Positions 8,382 to 16,438 of a stretch of 64,000 bases of DNA are shown one piece after another (the stretch's first letter is position 1; each line of letters begins with the position of its first letter). Both the position numbers and the translations under genes were made by a program. The DNA is from Desulfolithobacter dissulfuricans. Its GTDB lineage: Bacteria > Desulfobacterota > Desulfobulbia > Desulfobulbales > Desulfobulbaceae. The DNA is taken from assembly GCF_025998535.1 (NCBI RefSeq), contig NZ_AP024233.1, positions 2,426,001 through 2,490,000 of the forward strand, written 5' to 3'. The notes below the pieces were generated by a model. The model saw nothing but the letters and a program-made list of their open reading frames with translations, was not told the DNA's origin and did no database searches.

Positions 8382-10619
8382 ATGGCGCCGGAAAAAACAA
8401 CCGCGACAAAAAAAACCTCGCTCAAGCGGACGGTCAAGGACCAGTCGGGCGCCGGAAAGCTGAAAATCGGTGAACTGCTCAGCAAGGCAGGCTACATCAC
8501 CGCCACCCAGTTCGAGCAGGCCAAGGCCCAGCAGAAGAAAACCGGCAAACTCCTGAGCCGCATCCTCCTCGAATACGGCTATATCGAGGAAGACACGGTT
8601 GTCAACTTCCTCAGCCGACTGCATAACTATCCGGCGGTGGACATTTCCCGTGAACCGCCCTCGCCCGAAGTTATCGACCTCGTCCCCTACGAAACCGCCC
8701 GCCGGTTTATGGCCTTTCCCCTGCGCATGGCCGGCAACACCCTCCAGGTCACTATGGCTGAACCCACCGACACCTCGGCAGTGGAAGCCCTGCAGGACGC
8801 TGTGCATATGGGACTCAATGTCTGCGTTTCCACGGAACGGGACATCATCGAAGCCTACCGCAAGTATTACAAGATCAGTGACGAGGAATATCAGGAGCTT
8901 ATCGGAGAGCAGGAAGAGGGGCAGGAAGAGGAGCAGGTCACTGAAATCGATGACTTCGGCGCCCTGGTTTCCGACGCGGCGGAAGACTTTGAAATAGAGA
9001 GCAGTCAGGAAGATGAGTCGGCCTTTGACCAGTTCTCCGCCTCGGACGCACCGATTATCAAACTGGTCAACGGTATCCTGGTCAAGGCGGTGCAGGAGGG
9101 TGTCAGCGATATCCATATCGAGCCGTTTGAAAAATCCATGCATGTCCGTTACCGCAAGGACGGCTCCCTGTTCAAGTCCATGAACCTGCCCCTGACCATC
9201 AAGAATGCCCTCATCGCCCGGATCAAGATTCTCGCCGACCTCAACATCACCGAACGAAGGGTACCCCAGGACGGCCGGATCAAAATGCGCATGGGGCGCA
9301 ACAAGGCAGTGGATTTCCGGGTTTCAACCCTGCCGCTCCTCCATGGCGAGGGTATTGTCCTGCGTATCCTGGATAAGAGTTCCCTCAATGTGGACCTGAC
9401 CCAGCTCGGCTTTGAGCAGGAGACCTTTGATGCCCTAAAACGATGTCTGAACCGACCCCAGGGACTCCTGCTGGTCACCGGGCCGACCGGTTCCGGCAAG
9501 ACGGTTACCCTCTACTCGGCCCTCAACTCTCTGAACCGGGAAGATATCAAGATACTGACCGCTGAGGATCCGGTGGAATTCAACTTCAAGGGCATCAACC
9601 AGGTCAATGTGAACGCCGAGGTGGGCATGACCTTTGCCGCCGCACTCAAGGCCTTTCTGCGCCAGGATCCCGACATCATCATGGTGGGTGAGATCCGGGA
9701 CCTCGAGACCGCGGAAATCGCCATGAAGGCCGCCATGACCGGTCACCTGGTGTTTTCCACCCTCCATACCAACGATTCACCGGCCACGGTCGGCCGGATG
9801 GTGGACATCGGTATTCCGCCCTACCTGCTGGCCTCGTCGCTGACCATGGTCCTCTCCCAGCGGCTCGCCAGACGGTTGTGCAGTAACTGCAAGGTCCGGG
9901 TCGAACACGACAGGAAAGAGCTGCTCAGCGCCGGCTTCCGGGAAGAGGAACTGGATGATCTGGTCCTTTACGGTCCCAAGGGTTGCCCGGAATGCAACGG
10001 CCTGGGCTACAAGGGCCGGGTGGGTCTTTTCGAGCTCATGGAGGTGACCGACGAGGTGGCCAAGGCCATCAATGCCGAGGTGCCGGAAGAGCAGCTGCGC
10101 AAAATCGCCATCCAGGAGGGTATGGTGCCCCTGCGCGAGGCTGGCCTCCAAAAGGTACGGGAGGGGGTGACCAGCCTCCACGAAGTTCTGCGGCGGACCG
10201 TGGTCCACGAGGAGAGCCTGCCGGCCTACCTGGTCAATCCGGATGTGGAAGAGTACGAAGACGGTGATGTCATCATCCAGGAGGGCAACCAGGACAAGGA
10301 TTTTTTCAAGCTGGTCCGGGGCAAGGTGGCGGTACTGCGCGGAGGCAAGAAGATTGCTGAAATCACCGAGCCGGGAGAATACTTCGGCGAGATGTCCGCC
10401 ATCTCGGGCGAACCCCGTTTTGCCACCATTGTCGCCGCCGGCCGCTGCGTCATCAAGCGCTATCCCGGCGACAAGCTCCAGGAGCTTATTGAAAAATATC
10501 CCGAGGTGGCCCGCCATCTCTTCAAAACTATTGTCAACCGATTGCAGAAAACCGACCGGATCGTGGTCAAACTCGCTGGCGGCGACCGCCAGCGCCCTCA
10601 GGTCATACGCCGGGCCTGA
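8382..10619 (+). CDS. PilB/GspE-type assembly ATPase with C-terminal cyclic-nucleotide-binding domain
   Basis: Hexameric ATPase that powers type IV pilus extension or type II secretion at the inner membrane. From the ATG at 8382 it has 745 residues: an N-terminal MshEN/GspE_N domain (about 27-165), an acidic linker (175-215), then the ATPase core with Walker A GPTGSGKT (367-374), Asp box (EDPVEF), Walker B region IIMVGEIRD, His box (HLVFSTLHTND), and the tetracysteine zinc site C500/C503/C535/C538. Residues about 622-725 form an added cyclic-nucleotide-binding domain with PGEYFGEMS and EPRFATI, matching the phosphate-binding cassette including its Arg. Usual PilB/GspE proteins stop near residue 610. 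No pilin or secretin gene is adjacent. The start is uncertain: no clear ribosome-binding site, and an in-frame TTG exists at 8367. Confidence 0.9.
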   Translation: MAPEKTTATKKTSLKRTVKDQSGAGKLKIGELLSKAGYITATQFEQAKAQQKKTGKLLSRILLEYGYIEEDTVVNFLSRLHNYPAVDISREPPSPEVIDLVPYETARRFMAFPLRMAGNTLQVTMAEPTDTSAVEALQDAVHMGLNVCVSTERDIIEAYRKYYKISDEEYQELIGEQEEGQEEEQVTEIDDFGALVSDAAEDFEIESSQEDESAFDQFSASDAPIIKLVNGILVKAVQEGVSDIHIEPFEKSMHVRYRKDGSLFKSMNLPLTIKNALIARIKILADLNITERRVPQDGRIKMRMGRNKAVDFRVSTLPLLHGEGIVLRILDKSSLNVDLTQLGFEQETFDALKRCLNRPQGLLLVTGPTGSGKTVTLYSALNSLNREDIKILTAEDPVEFNFKGINQVNVNAEVGMTFAAALKAFLRQDPDIIMVGEIRDLETAEIAMKAAMTGHLVFSTLHTNDSPATVGRMVDIGIPPYLLASSLTMVLSQRLARRLCSNCKVRVEHDRKELLSAGFREEELDDLVLYGPKGCPECNGLGYKGRVGLFELMEVTDEVAKAINAEVPEEQLRKIAIQEGMVPLREAGLQKVREGVTSLHEVLRRTVVHEESLPAYLVNPDVEEYEDGDVIIQEGNQDKDFFKLVRGKVAVLRGGKKIAEITEPGEYFGEMSAISGEPRFATIVAAGRCVIKRYPGDKLQELIEKYPEVARHLFKTIVNRLQKTDRIVVKLAGGDRQRPQVIRRA

Positions 10620-10697
10620 GCGGGAGGTGACCGCAGGACAGCGGATGACGCGGCTGGGCGTTGCAGGGGAAAGTTGGTTTGGACACCGCGAAGCGGT

Positions 10698-10849
10698 GGA
10701 ACCAGGGCAAGTCGTCACAGATACCCCATCTTTGCACGGTCGCGCCTATCCGCATAGAGGGGCTATCGGAGTCTCCCTCCGGTCGCTTACCTGCGGACAG
10801 CCACGACTGCACAAATCTGAGGCACCTGTGACAACTTGCATTCTTTCCC
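10698..10849. repeat. Long imperfect inverted repeat (about 58-bp arms)
   Basis: The left arm (10698-10755) and right arm (10791-10848) align as inverted copies; in the inner 47 bp, 34 positions are Watson-Crick. Of the 13 others, 8 become G-U pairs if the minus strand is transcribed and only 1 if the plus strand is. The 35-base loop holds its own hairpin, CGGAG/CTCCG (10767-10781). It lies between the plus-strand secretion ATPase and the minus-strand glycosyltransferase, in the 3' untranslated region of both. No open reading frame fits it. It may be a structured RNA, a bidirectional transcription barrier, or a decayed palindromic element. Confidence 0.6.
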
Positions 10850-10916
10850 TTGAAATATCGGCCTGGTGCTTACCCTGTGATCAGTAACGAACCAGGAACA
10901 GGTAGTTCGCGAAAGA

Positions 10917-12062
10917 TCAGCGGCCCTTTTGTGCCAGCAGGGACTCGTACAGGGCAAGGGTCTGGCTGCACATCCGCTCTACTGTAAAGTTCTTCAGGAC
11001 CTGCTCCCGGCCGGCCCGGCCCAGCTGCTGCCTGAGGGTGCGGTCAGCAAGCAGGGTATGCAGACCCCTGGCCAGGGAGGTGGCGTCCCCGGGCTGGACC
11101 AGCAGGCCTGTTTCTCCCGGTTCAACGGTTTCCATACTGCCGCCGTGGGCAGTGGCAATCACCGGTCGCTCCATGGCCTGGGCCTCGACTACAGTTCGGC
11201 CGAAGGACTCAGGCTCCCGGGAAGCCGAGACCACGATATCGGCCAGCAGCAGGGCTGCGGCCATATCCTGGCAATGATCCACCAACCGAATCCGGCCTGA
11301 CAGACCAAGCTCGCGCAGCTGCTTGCGCAAAGCCACGACATGGTGGGAACTCTCATCGATCGTCCCCACGCACACCGCCTGCCAGTCCTGGTCCCGGAGC
11401 ATGGCCAGAGCGCTGAAAAACACATCGTGTCCTTTAAGCCGGGTCACCCGGGCCGGCAGCAAGATGACCGGACCAGCGTCCGGCCTGATATCCCAGGCAG
11501 AGCGCAGCTCGGCAACCCGTTTTTCTCCCACCTTTCCGGGATCGAACTCGTCGATGTCCACGCCCCGGTGGATGACGACGATTCGCTCCTCTTCCACGTC
11601 ATAGGCCGCCCGGATATGCTCGCCGATGGTGCGGGAAACAGCGATCACCTTTTCTCCCCGGGTCATCACCGCGCTGTAACTGTTGACCGAATAAAAACCA
11701 TGGAAGGTGGTCACCAGGACCGGCCGTTTCTTTGCCGGCAGTGATTTCCAGGCCAGGTATCCCACCCAGGCCGGAAGCCGGGAGCGCAGGTGGAGGATAT
11801 CCACCCGGTGACGGAGAAGGTCCCGGCGCAGCCGCAGGATGGACGGCAGGGCCCTGGGGCTTTTCTCGCCCACAAAAGGATATCGCAGATGGATGCTTCC
11901 CTGGGTCTCCAGCTGCTCCACCAGTCGTCCGCCCTGGGAGATGACCAGAGAACGGTGCCCCGCCTGGACCAGAAACCGACCCAGTTCCAGGGTACCCCGT
12001 TCCACACCGCCGCCTTCGAGCTCCGGCAGCATCTGCACTATGGTAAGCGGTCTGGCCACCAT
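10917..12062 (-). CDS. Glycosyltransferase family 4 (group 1)
   Basis: Cytoplasmic glycosyltransferase with a GT-B fold, 381 residues from the ATG at 12062 (MVARPLTIVQ). It shows the N-terminal glycine loop ELEGGGVERGT typical of GT4 acceptor domains, and in the C-terminal donor domain SREPESFGRTVVEAQAMERPVIAT, here seen in the parts REPESFGRTVVEAQA and PVIATAHGG, the EX7E-type motif that binds the nucleotide sugar. The start is supported by AAGGAG 11 bases upstream and overlaps the end of the ELM1-like gene by 25 bases. Last gene of the minus-strand lipopolysaccharide block; probably a core heptosyl- or hexosyltransferase. Sugar specificity cannot be read. Confidence 0.88.
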   Translation of the reverse strand: MVARPLTIVQMLPELEGGGVERGTLELGRFLVQAGHRSLVISQGGRLVEQLETQGSIHLRYPFVGEKSPRALPSILRLRRDLLRHRVDILHLRSRLPAWVGYLAWKSLPAKKRPVLVTTFHGFYSVNSYSAVMTRGEKVIAVSRTIGEHIRAAYDVEEERIVVIHRGVDIDEFDPGKVGEKRVAELRSAWDIRPDAGPVILLPARVTRLKGHDVFFSALAMLRDQDWQAVCVGTIDESSHHVVALRKQLRELGLSGRIRLVDHCQDMAAALLLADIVVSASREPESFGRTVVEAQAMERPVIATAHGGSMETVEPGETGLLVQPGDATSLARGLHTLLADRTLRQQLGRAGREQVLKNFTVERMCSQTLALYESLLAQKGR

Positions 12063-13012
12063 CGCCGCAGGATCTCCTTTGCACATCGCGATGCTTCGTC
12101 AAGATGGCTGCTCCGGGCGACCATCTCCCTGTCTGTCAGAATGTCCTCATAGGTCTGTACCAGCCGCTCGGCAACCAGGTAGTCGATGGAGTTTCTGAAC
12201 TTGGACTGCTGCTTCTTCCAACGCACCGGCAGGATCCCCACCCGGCAGCTGGCGGAAAGGGCCTCATAGACCATGGACATGGAATCGGCCGTGACCCACA
12301 CGGTTCCATGCTGCTGATACGCCTCCTCGATCCAGCCGGCCGGGGTTTCCTCGACCCGGTAAAAAACCACATTGTCATGATTCTCGGCAATCCGGGCCAG
12401 AAAATCCACGGTCTGTGGGTCGGTCCGTGGGGATGAGGAGATGGTCCAGGAAAAAGAACGGTATCTCTGAATGATGGTTTCCACCATCTGGATGATATCG
12501 AAACTGTCCCAGTAGTGGCTCTTCTCGTCCACCCCGCCGATGAGGATCAGTCCACGATGGTGATCGTGGTGGTCACCGGCAGTGGCAGTACCGGGCGGAC
12601 CTGTGGTCAGGAATATGTTTGCATCCCCGGCCAGGCCGTCATGGCGGGGCACGAAACAGAGATCCATGCCCCGGCGCAACAAAAAATCAGGTGCCATACA
12701 GGTCACCGCCCGGGCCCCGGATCGTCTTTTCAAAAGGAGCATGGGGATGTGGGTGGCCGAACCGGTGCCGATGACCAGATCACACCCCTGGCCGGCAGAC
12801 CGGTAGGGATCTGGCAAGGGAACATGCAGCAGCCGCAGCCAGTTGCCAATTTCGCGGCCAACCCCTCGACACCCCACAGGTACATACTCCACCGCCACGT
12901 CGGTGCACCGCGCCAGGGCGTTGACGATGCCCCTGGTCTGTTTCTCGTGGCCCGGGCGACCATCGACAAAGGCGGTGATTCGCAGGGGATTGTTCTTTGT
13001 TTTTTGTGTCAT
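12038..13012 (-). CDS. ELM1 family (DUF1022) protein
   Basis: 324 residues starting MTQKTKNNPLRITAF. The segment FVDGRPGHEKQTRGIVNAL and the later VTADSMSMVYEA are hallmarks of the bacterial ELM1-like family, named after a plant mitochondrial fission protein but in bacteria found inside lipopolysaccharide and glycosyltransferase clusters. The fold resembles GT-B glycosyltransferases, so a sugar-transfer role is likely, but the reaction is unknown. It sits 31 bases after one glycosyltransferase and overlaps the next, so the three are translated from one mRNA. An in-frame ATG at 13051 would overlap the preceding gene; the chosen start at 13012 begins where family similarity begins. Confidence 0.75.
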   Translation of the reverse strand: MTQKTKNNPLRITAFVDGRPGHEKQTRGIVNALARCTDVAVEYVPVGCRGVGREIGNWLRLLHVPLPDPYRSAGQGCDLVIGTGSATHIPMLLLKRRSGARAVTCMAPDFLLRRGMDLCFVPRHDGLAGDANIFLTTGPPGTATAGDHHDHHRGLILIGGVDEKSHYWDSFDIIQMVETIIQRYRSFSWTISSSPRTDPQTVDFLARIAENHDNVVFYRVEETPAGWIEEAYQQHGTVWVTADSMSMVYEALSASCRVGILPVRWKKQQSKFRNSIDYLVAERLVQTYEDILTDREMVARSSHLDEASRCAKEILRRWWPDRLP

Positions 13013-13043
13013 ACTGTGGCCATTATCCACTAGGCAGACGGAT

Positions 13044-14096
13044 TCAGTCATGGAGTACGACCCGGTCGAGGCTTCGGGCCAGGATGGAACGCAACCGCTC
13101 TTGACTGAAATATGTTTCATAGAGTTGCCTGGTTCTGTGACCTCTCTCGCACAGCTGATGCGGATTCTGGAGCCATCTGCGAACCGTTGCCGCCAGCCCC
13201 TGGTGATCACCGGCCTCCACCCAGCCGATCTCTTCCGCGCCACCAATGGTCCCGTCGTAGGCCGCCGACGTCCTGGTGATCACCGGCCTGGAGATGGCCA
13301 TGGACTGAAACACCTTGTTGGGGATCACCCGGGCGGCCTGGGGGGTATCTCCAAAAATTCCCAGCAGGATATGGGCCCTGGCCATCCGTTTCGGGAGCTC
13401 TGCATAGGGTATCCATGGTTCGAAAGAGACATTGGCAAGCCCGGCCGCCTGCTGGAGCAGCCCGGACCGCAGATCGCCATCGCCAAGAATGGTCCACCGG
13501 GCCGGGAGATCCCGACACAGGGCTGCGGCCTGGATAATGGTCTCGATACCATGAAGACGCAGAAAACTGCCATAAAACAGGATATCGATGCTTTCCTGGT
13601 CTTCGGGCCACTCCATGGGATAAAATAGCTCCTCTTCCGCGCCCACGGGCAGCACCGAAGTCTTCTCCGGCCGCACCCCCAGCTGCTGGACAAAAAAATC
13701 CGCATGGCACCGGGTGTCGGCAAAGACAAGATCCGCCCGCTCAAGAAGGGCGGCCTCCCGTTGGCGCAATTTTTCCGCTGCACTGGAACCGGTCGGATAT
13801 TTTTTCCGCTCCAGGACCGCCTTGGCAAAGGAGGAGATAAAAGGATCGACGACCAGGGGAACCTGCCATTTCCGTGCCCAGAACGAGGCGGAACCGATAT
13901 CGTCATGTCGGAAACAGGGTACCCATATCAGGTCCGGACGTTCGGGCCTGGTCCATAGGGAATGCAGCAGACCGAGCTGGCTGGAAAATGGCCGGAAAAA
14001 ACGGACCTGCCAGCCCAGCTCGGTGAAAAGCCGGACCACGATCCGGTTGCGGGAATAGCCCGGATCTCCCCTTCCCCAGATGAGAACAGTCTTCAT
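13044..14096 (-). CDS. Glycosyltransferase family 4-like protein
   Basis: 350 residues starting MKTVLIWGRGDPGYSRNR. The N-terminal acceptor-type domain is followed by a donor domain with VLPVGAEEELFYP, LFYGSFLRLHGIETII and, towards the end, PNKVFQSMAISRPVITR, the usual positions of the nucleotide-sugar-binding GT4 motif. Its ATG overlaps the stop of the O-antigen ligase gene as ATGA, a mark of translational coupling. No signal peptide or membrane segment is seen. It should add a sugar to lipopolysaccharide core or O-antigen precursor on the cytoplasmic face. The open frame extends upstream into the ligase gene, but that part is not protein-like. Confidence 0.85.
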   Translation of the reverse strand: MKTVLIWGRGDPGYSRNRIVVRLFTELGWQVRFFRPFSSQLGLLHSLWTRPERPDLIWVPCFRHDDIGSASFWARKWQVPLVVDPFISSFAKAVLERKKYPTGSSAAEKLRQREAALLERADLVFADTRCHADFFVQQLGVRPEKTSVLPVGAEEELFYPMEWPEDQESIDILFYGSFLRLHGIETIIQAAALCRDLPARWTILGDGDLRSGLLQQAAGLANVSFEPWIPYAELPKRMARAHILLGIFGDTPQAARVIPNKVFQSMAISRPVITRTSAAYDGTIGGAEEIGWVEAGDHQGLAATVRRWLQNPHQLCERGHRTRQLYETYFSQERLRSILARSLDRVVLHD

Positions 14097-15334
14097 GCCA
14101 TCTGCCGTTCCTGAACGGGCAGGCCGATCAGAACGATAAAAAAGGCCAGCACCGCCTGGTAGGAGGAACCGTAGATATTGAACCCGGTCAGGCCGGAAAT
14201 AAGCAGAACCACCGGCCAGGTCAGCAGACCGGCCCGCCACCAGTGGTAATCTTTTAAGATACTCCGGATACACGAACTGAACAGCCAGAAAAAGGCCAGG
14301 TACCCGGCCAGACCGGTGGCGGCCAGAAGCATCAGGACCAGGTTGTGGGCATGGGTGGCCTCGCTGGCGACAAGCCGGCCAAGGAACCTGTGGTCGGCCA
14401 GAACCCCGCTGGCAGCCGCCACCTCGGTGTATGTTTCCTGGAAACCGGATATCCCGCTTCCCAGAACAGGATACCGGTGCCATACCTGGATGCATACTTT
14501 CCATATATCGAACCGGTGGTAGAGGGAACTGAGCTTTTGGCCCAGTTGCGGGTCATTGCCCAGCAGGAACTGGAGCAGGAAGACAAACACCATCCCACCC
14601 AAGGCCAGGAGCATGGTCAGCACCGGGGTGCGGCGACGGAACGCGTAAAGCATCGCGGCATAGAGCGCCCCCAGTGTGGCTCCGAGCGCCGTTCTCATTC
14701 CCACTTCCCACAGCATCCAGCAGCCGGCAGACACCAGCAGCAGGAGCATGAGCCGGTTCTTCCAGGACAGGGTCCGGTCGAGCAGCGACCAGCAGAAAAA
14801 AAACGGGACAATATACTGCAGAAGCGCCGCCGTCCTATAGCCTTCCTTGAGTTTATGTGCATACCGGGGCCAGTCATTGCCCAGCAGGTCGTGGCCGAGA
14901 TACCGGGCCATGGACAGGTTCAGGAGAATGAGCAGAACACATCCGCCAAGCCCGTACAGAAGCGGCCGGGCAATATCTCTTCGTCCGGAAACATCAAGCA
15001 TGGCCAGAGCGAAGAACGGAAAACGTATCATACCGATGTCATGTGCCCACCCCTTGCCGCCGGGACCGTTCCAGGCAAGACTGACAACGATCACTCCATA
15101 CCAGACGAACCAGGGAAGCACCAGTGAACGGCAACCATCCGTCAACTGCGGCAGTGTGCGTTCCGCAGACATGCGCCCGAGCCAGAGCAGCCCCACAATG
15201 ACCAGCAGGGGCTCGAACACGGCCGAACCCAGAAAAACAGCCGCAGGCAGCAAAGTACCAAGGAAAAGGCAGGCCGTGTCGATTCGGCCGGCAAGGGATG
15301 TTCTGCTGAGGCGATGCGCTGTTGATCCTTCCAT
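14093..15334 (-). CDS. O-antigen ligase family membrane protein
   Basis: Polytopic inner-membrane protein of 413 residues (from MEGSTAHRLS) with about ten to twelve hydrophobic segments and, near residue 310, a large periplasmic-type loop containing HRYPVLGSG and THAHNLVLMLLAATG, typical of Wzy_C/O-antigen ligase proteins. WaaL-type members join O-antigen to lipid A-core in the periplasm; polymerases (Wzy) look similar, so ligase or polymerase is open. The ATG at 15334 has AGGA six bases upstream. An upstream in-frame start at 15376 would enter the palindromic repeat at 15363 and is rejected. First gene of a coupled minus-strand run with the two glycosyltransferases and the ELM1-like gene. 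Confidence 0.85.
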   Translation of the reverse strand: MEGSTAHRLSRTSLAGRIDTACLFLGTLLPAAVFLGSAVFEPLLVIVGLLWLGRMSAERTLPQLTDGCRSLVLPWFVWYGVIVVSLAWNGPGGKGWAHDIGMIRFPFFALAMLDVSGRRDIARPLLYGLGGCVLLILLNLSMARYLGHDLLGNDWPRYAHKLKEGYRTAALLQYIVPFFFCWSLLDRTLSWKNRLMLLLLVSAGCWMLWEVGMRTALGATLGALYAAMLYAFRRRTPVLTMLLALGGMVFVFLLQFLLGNDPQLGQKLSSLYHRFDIWKVCIQVWHRYPVLGSGISGFQETYTEVAAASGVLADHRFLGRLVASEATHAHNLVLMLLAATGLAGYLAFFWLFSSCIRSILKDYHWWRAGLLTWPVVLLISGLTGFNIYGSSYQAVLAFFIVLIGLPVQERQMA

Positions 15335-15362
15335 ATCTGATCCTGGGCTGACAAATACAAAT

Positions 15363-15536
15363 GTGATTACCATCACTGTTCAGCTTTGAAACCGGTATCG
15401 GGCCTGGCTTGTTGCACGGTACGCCATAAACCCGTCCCTGGGGGCTTGACTGTGGCCATCCAAGCCACAGACACCCGTGCAACAAGCAAACCCCGACACC
15501 TTCATCCATCGAAGGCTGCATTTCAGTGGTAATCAG
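15363..15536. repeat. Palindromic MITE-like element, copy 1 (174 bp)
   Basis: Begins GTGATTACCATC and ends GTGGTAATCAG. Outer arms, a middle CTTGTTGCACGG / CCGTGCAACAAG pair and inner hairpins make nearly the whole element one imperfect palindrome. Flanked by AAATACAAAT (15353-15362) and AAATACATAT (15537-15546), 9 of 10 identical, which looks like a target-site duplication. Same family as 36797-36970 (inverted) and 44091-44262. Confidence 0.8.
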
Positions 15537-15591
15537 AAATACATATTATTCCCGCCACTCCGCTTCGCGGTGAACCCGGGTTCCGCGCGGG

Positions 15592-16350
15592 TCACTTCCA
15601 GTAGTCAGCTATCCACCTGGTTGGTTTGACGGTTTTATAGAATTTCTTGTACCAGGGCACATACTGCTGGCCCCAGACCCCCTGGATGGCATCCGGCGGG
15701 TTCGGACTGCCATGGAAGACAATGATCTTCGCGCCCTCCGGTATTTTTGTCGGGGTCATGAAACTGTTCAGGATCCCGCCGGGCATGCAGTGCATTTTGA
15801 AGCTGCGGCACCAGGGATCGGGGAAATAGTCGAAATTACCCTTGCCCAGCTCTCTTGTGATATAGAACTGCTCGGTCACATTGTTTTCCAGGACCTCGTG
15901 TTGCGCTGTCCGGTATTTTTCCAGCAGGTGATGATATTTGCCCTGTTCAAAACAGAAAACCGAGGCCTGCCCAATCAGCCTGCCGGGCTGGGACCAGTTT
16001 TCGATGATGGCAAGCTTGTCGGAATAGCTGAAAAAACAGTCGATATTGTCGACAATGACCACGTCGAGATCAAGGAACAGAATCTTGCCCCGGATATCAT
16101 GAAGATCCCTGTCAAACACGGCGATCTTGCGCCAGGCCAGGCAGGTTTTCAGGTACTTTGGTTCCGGTTCCTTGAAGTCGGGCAGGGGAAAGATCTCCAC
16201 CCCCTCCTCAATACCCTCGGGTCTGTCGGTGAAACAGATGAAGCGGTACGGCAGGGTGATATTCCGCTGCACCATATGATGGAGGATATTGACGTATTCG
16301 GGGCCATACTTGGTTCCCCACTTCATGCAGACAATATTGACGCTGTTCAT
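15592..16350 (-). CDS. DXD-containing glycosyltransferase-like protein
   Basis: 252 residues (MNSVNIVCMKWGTKYG). The LFLDLDVVIVDN segment at about 91-102 supplies a DXD motif (residues 94-96) that in GT-A glycosyltransferases holds the metal and nucleotide sugar; KIAVFDRDL and the N-terminal CMKWGTKYG also fit sequences annotated as glycosyltransferases in polysaccharide loci. No membrane segment is seen. It lies between msbA (upstream on the same strand) and the ligase block, separated from the latter by the palindromic element, so it may be transcribed with msbA. Exact sugar and linkage unknown. Confidence 0.7.
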   Translation of the reverse strand: MNSVNIVCMKWGTKYGPEYVNILHHMVQRNITLPYRFICFTDRPEGIEEGVEIFPLPDFKEPEPKYLKTCLAWRKIAVFDRDLHDIRGKILFLDLDVVIVDNIDCFFSYSDKLAIIENWSQPGRLIGQASVFCFEQGKYHHLLEKYRTAQHEVLENNVTEQFYITRELGKGNFDYFPDPWCRSFKMHCMPGGILNSFMTPTKIPEGAKIIVFHGSPNPPDAIQGVWGQQYVPWYKKFYKTVKPTRWIADYWK

Positions 16351-16438
16351 CGGTTACCGTCACTTATATTCTGTATACCTTTGCTAAAGACGCTCTACTT
16401 CCCTGGTTTTGCAATCGTCATTTCAGGACAGGACTCGC

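Noticed and set aside
10620-10697. Small gene after the secretion ATPase
   Set aside because: Frames here are short or continue out-of-frame from the ATPase gene; no start with a ribosome-binding site.
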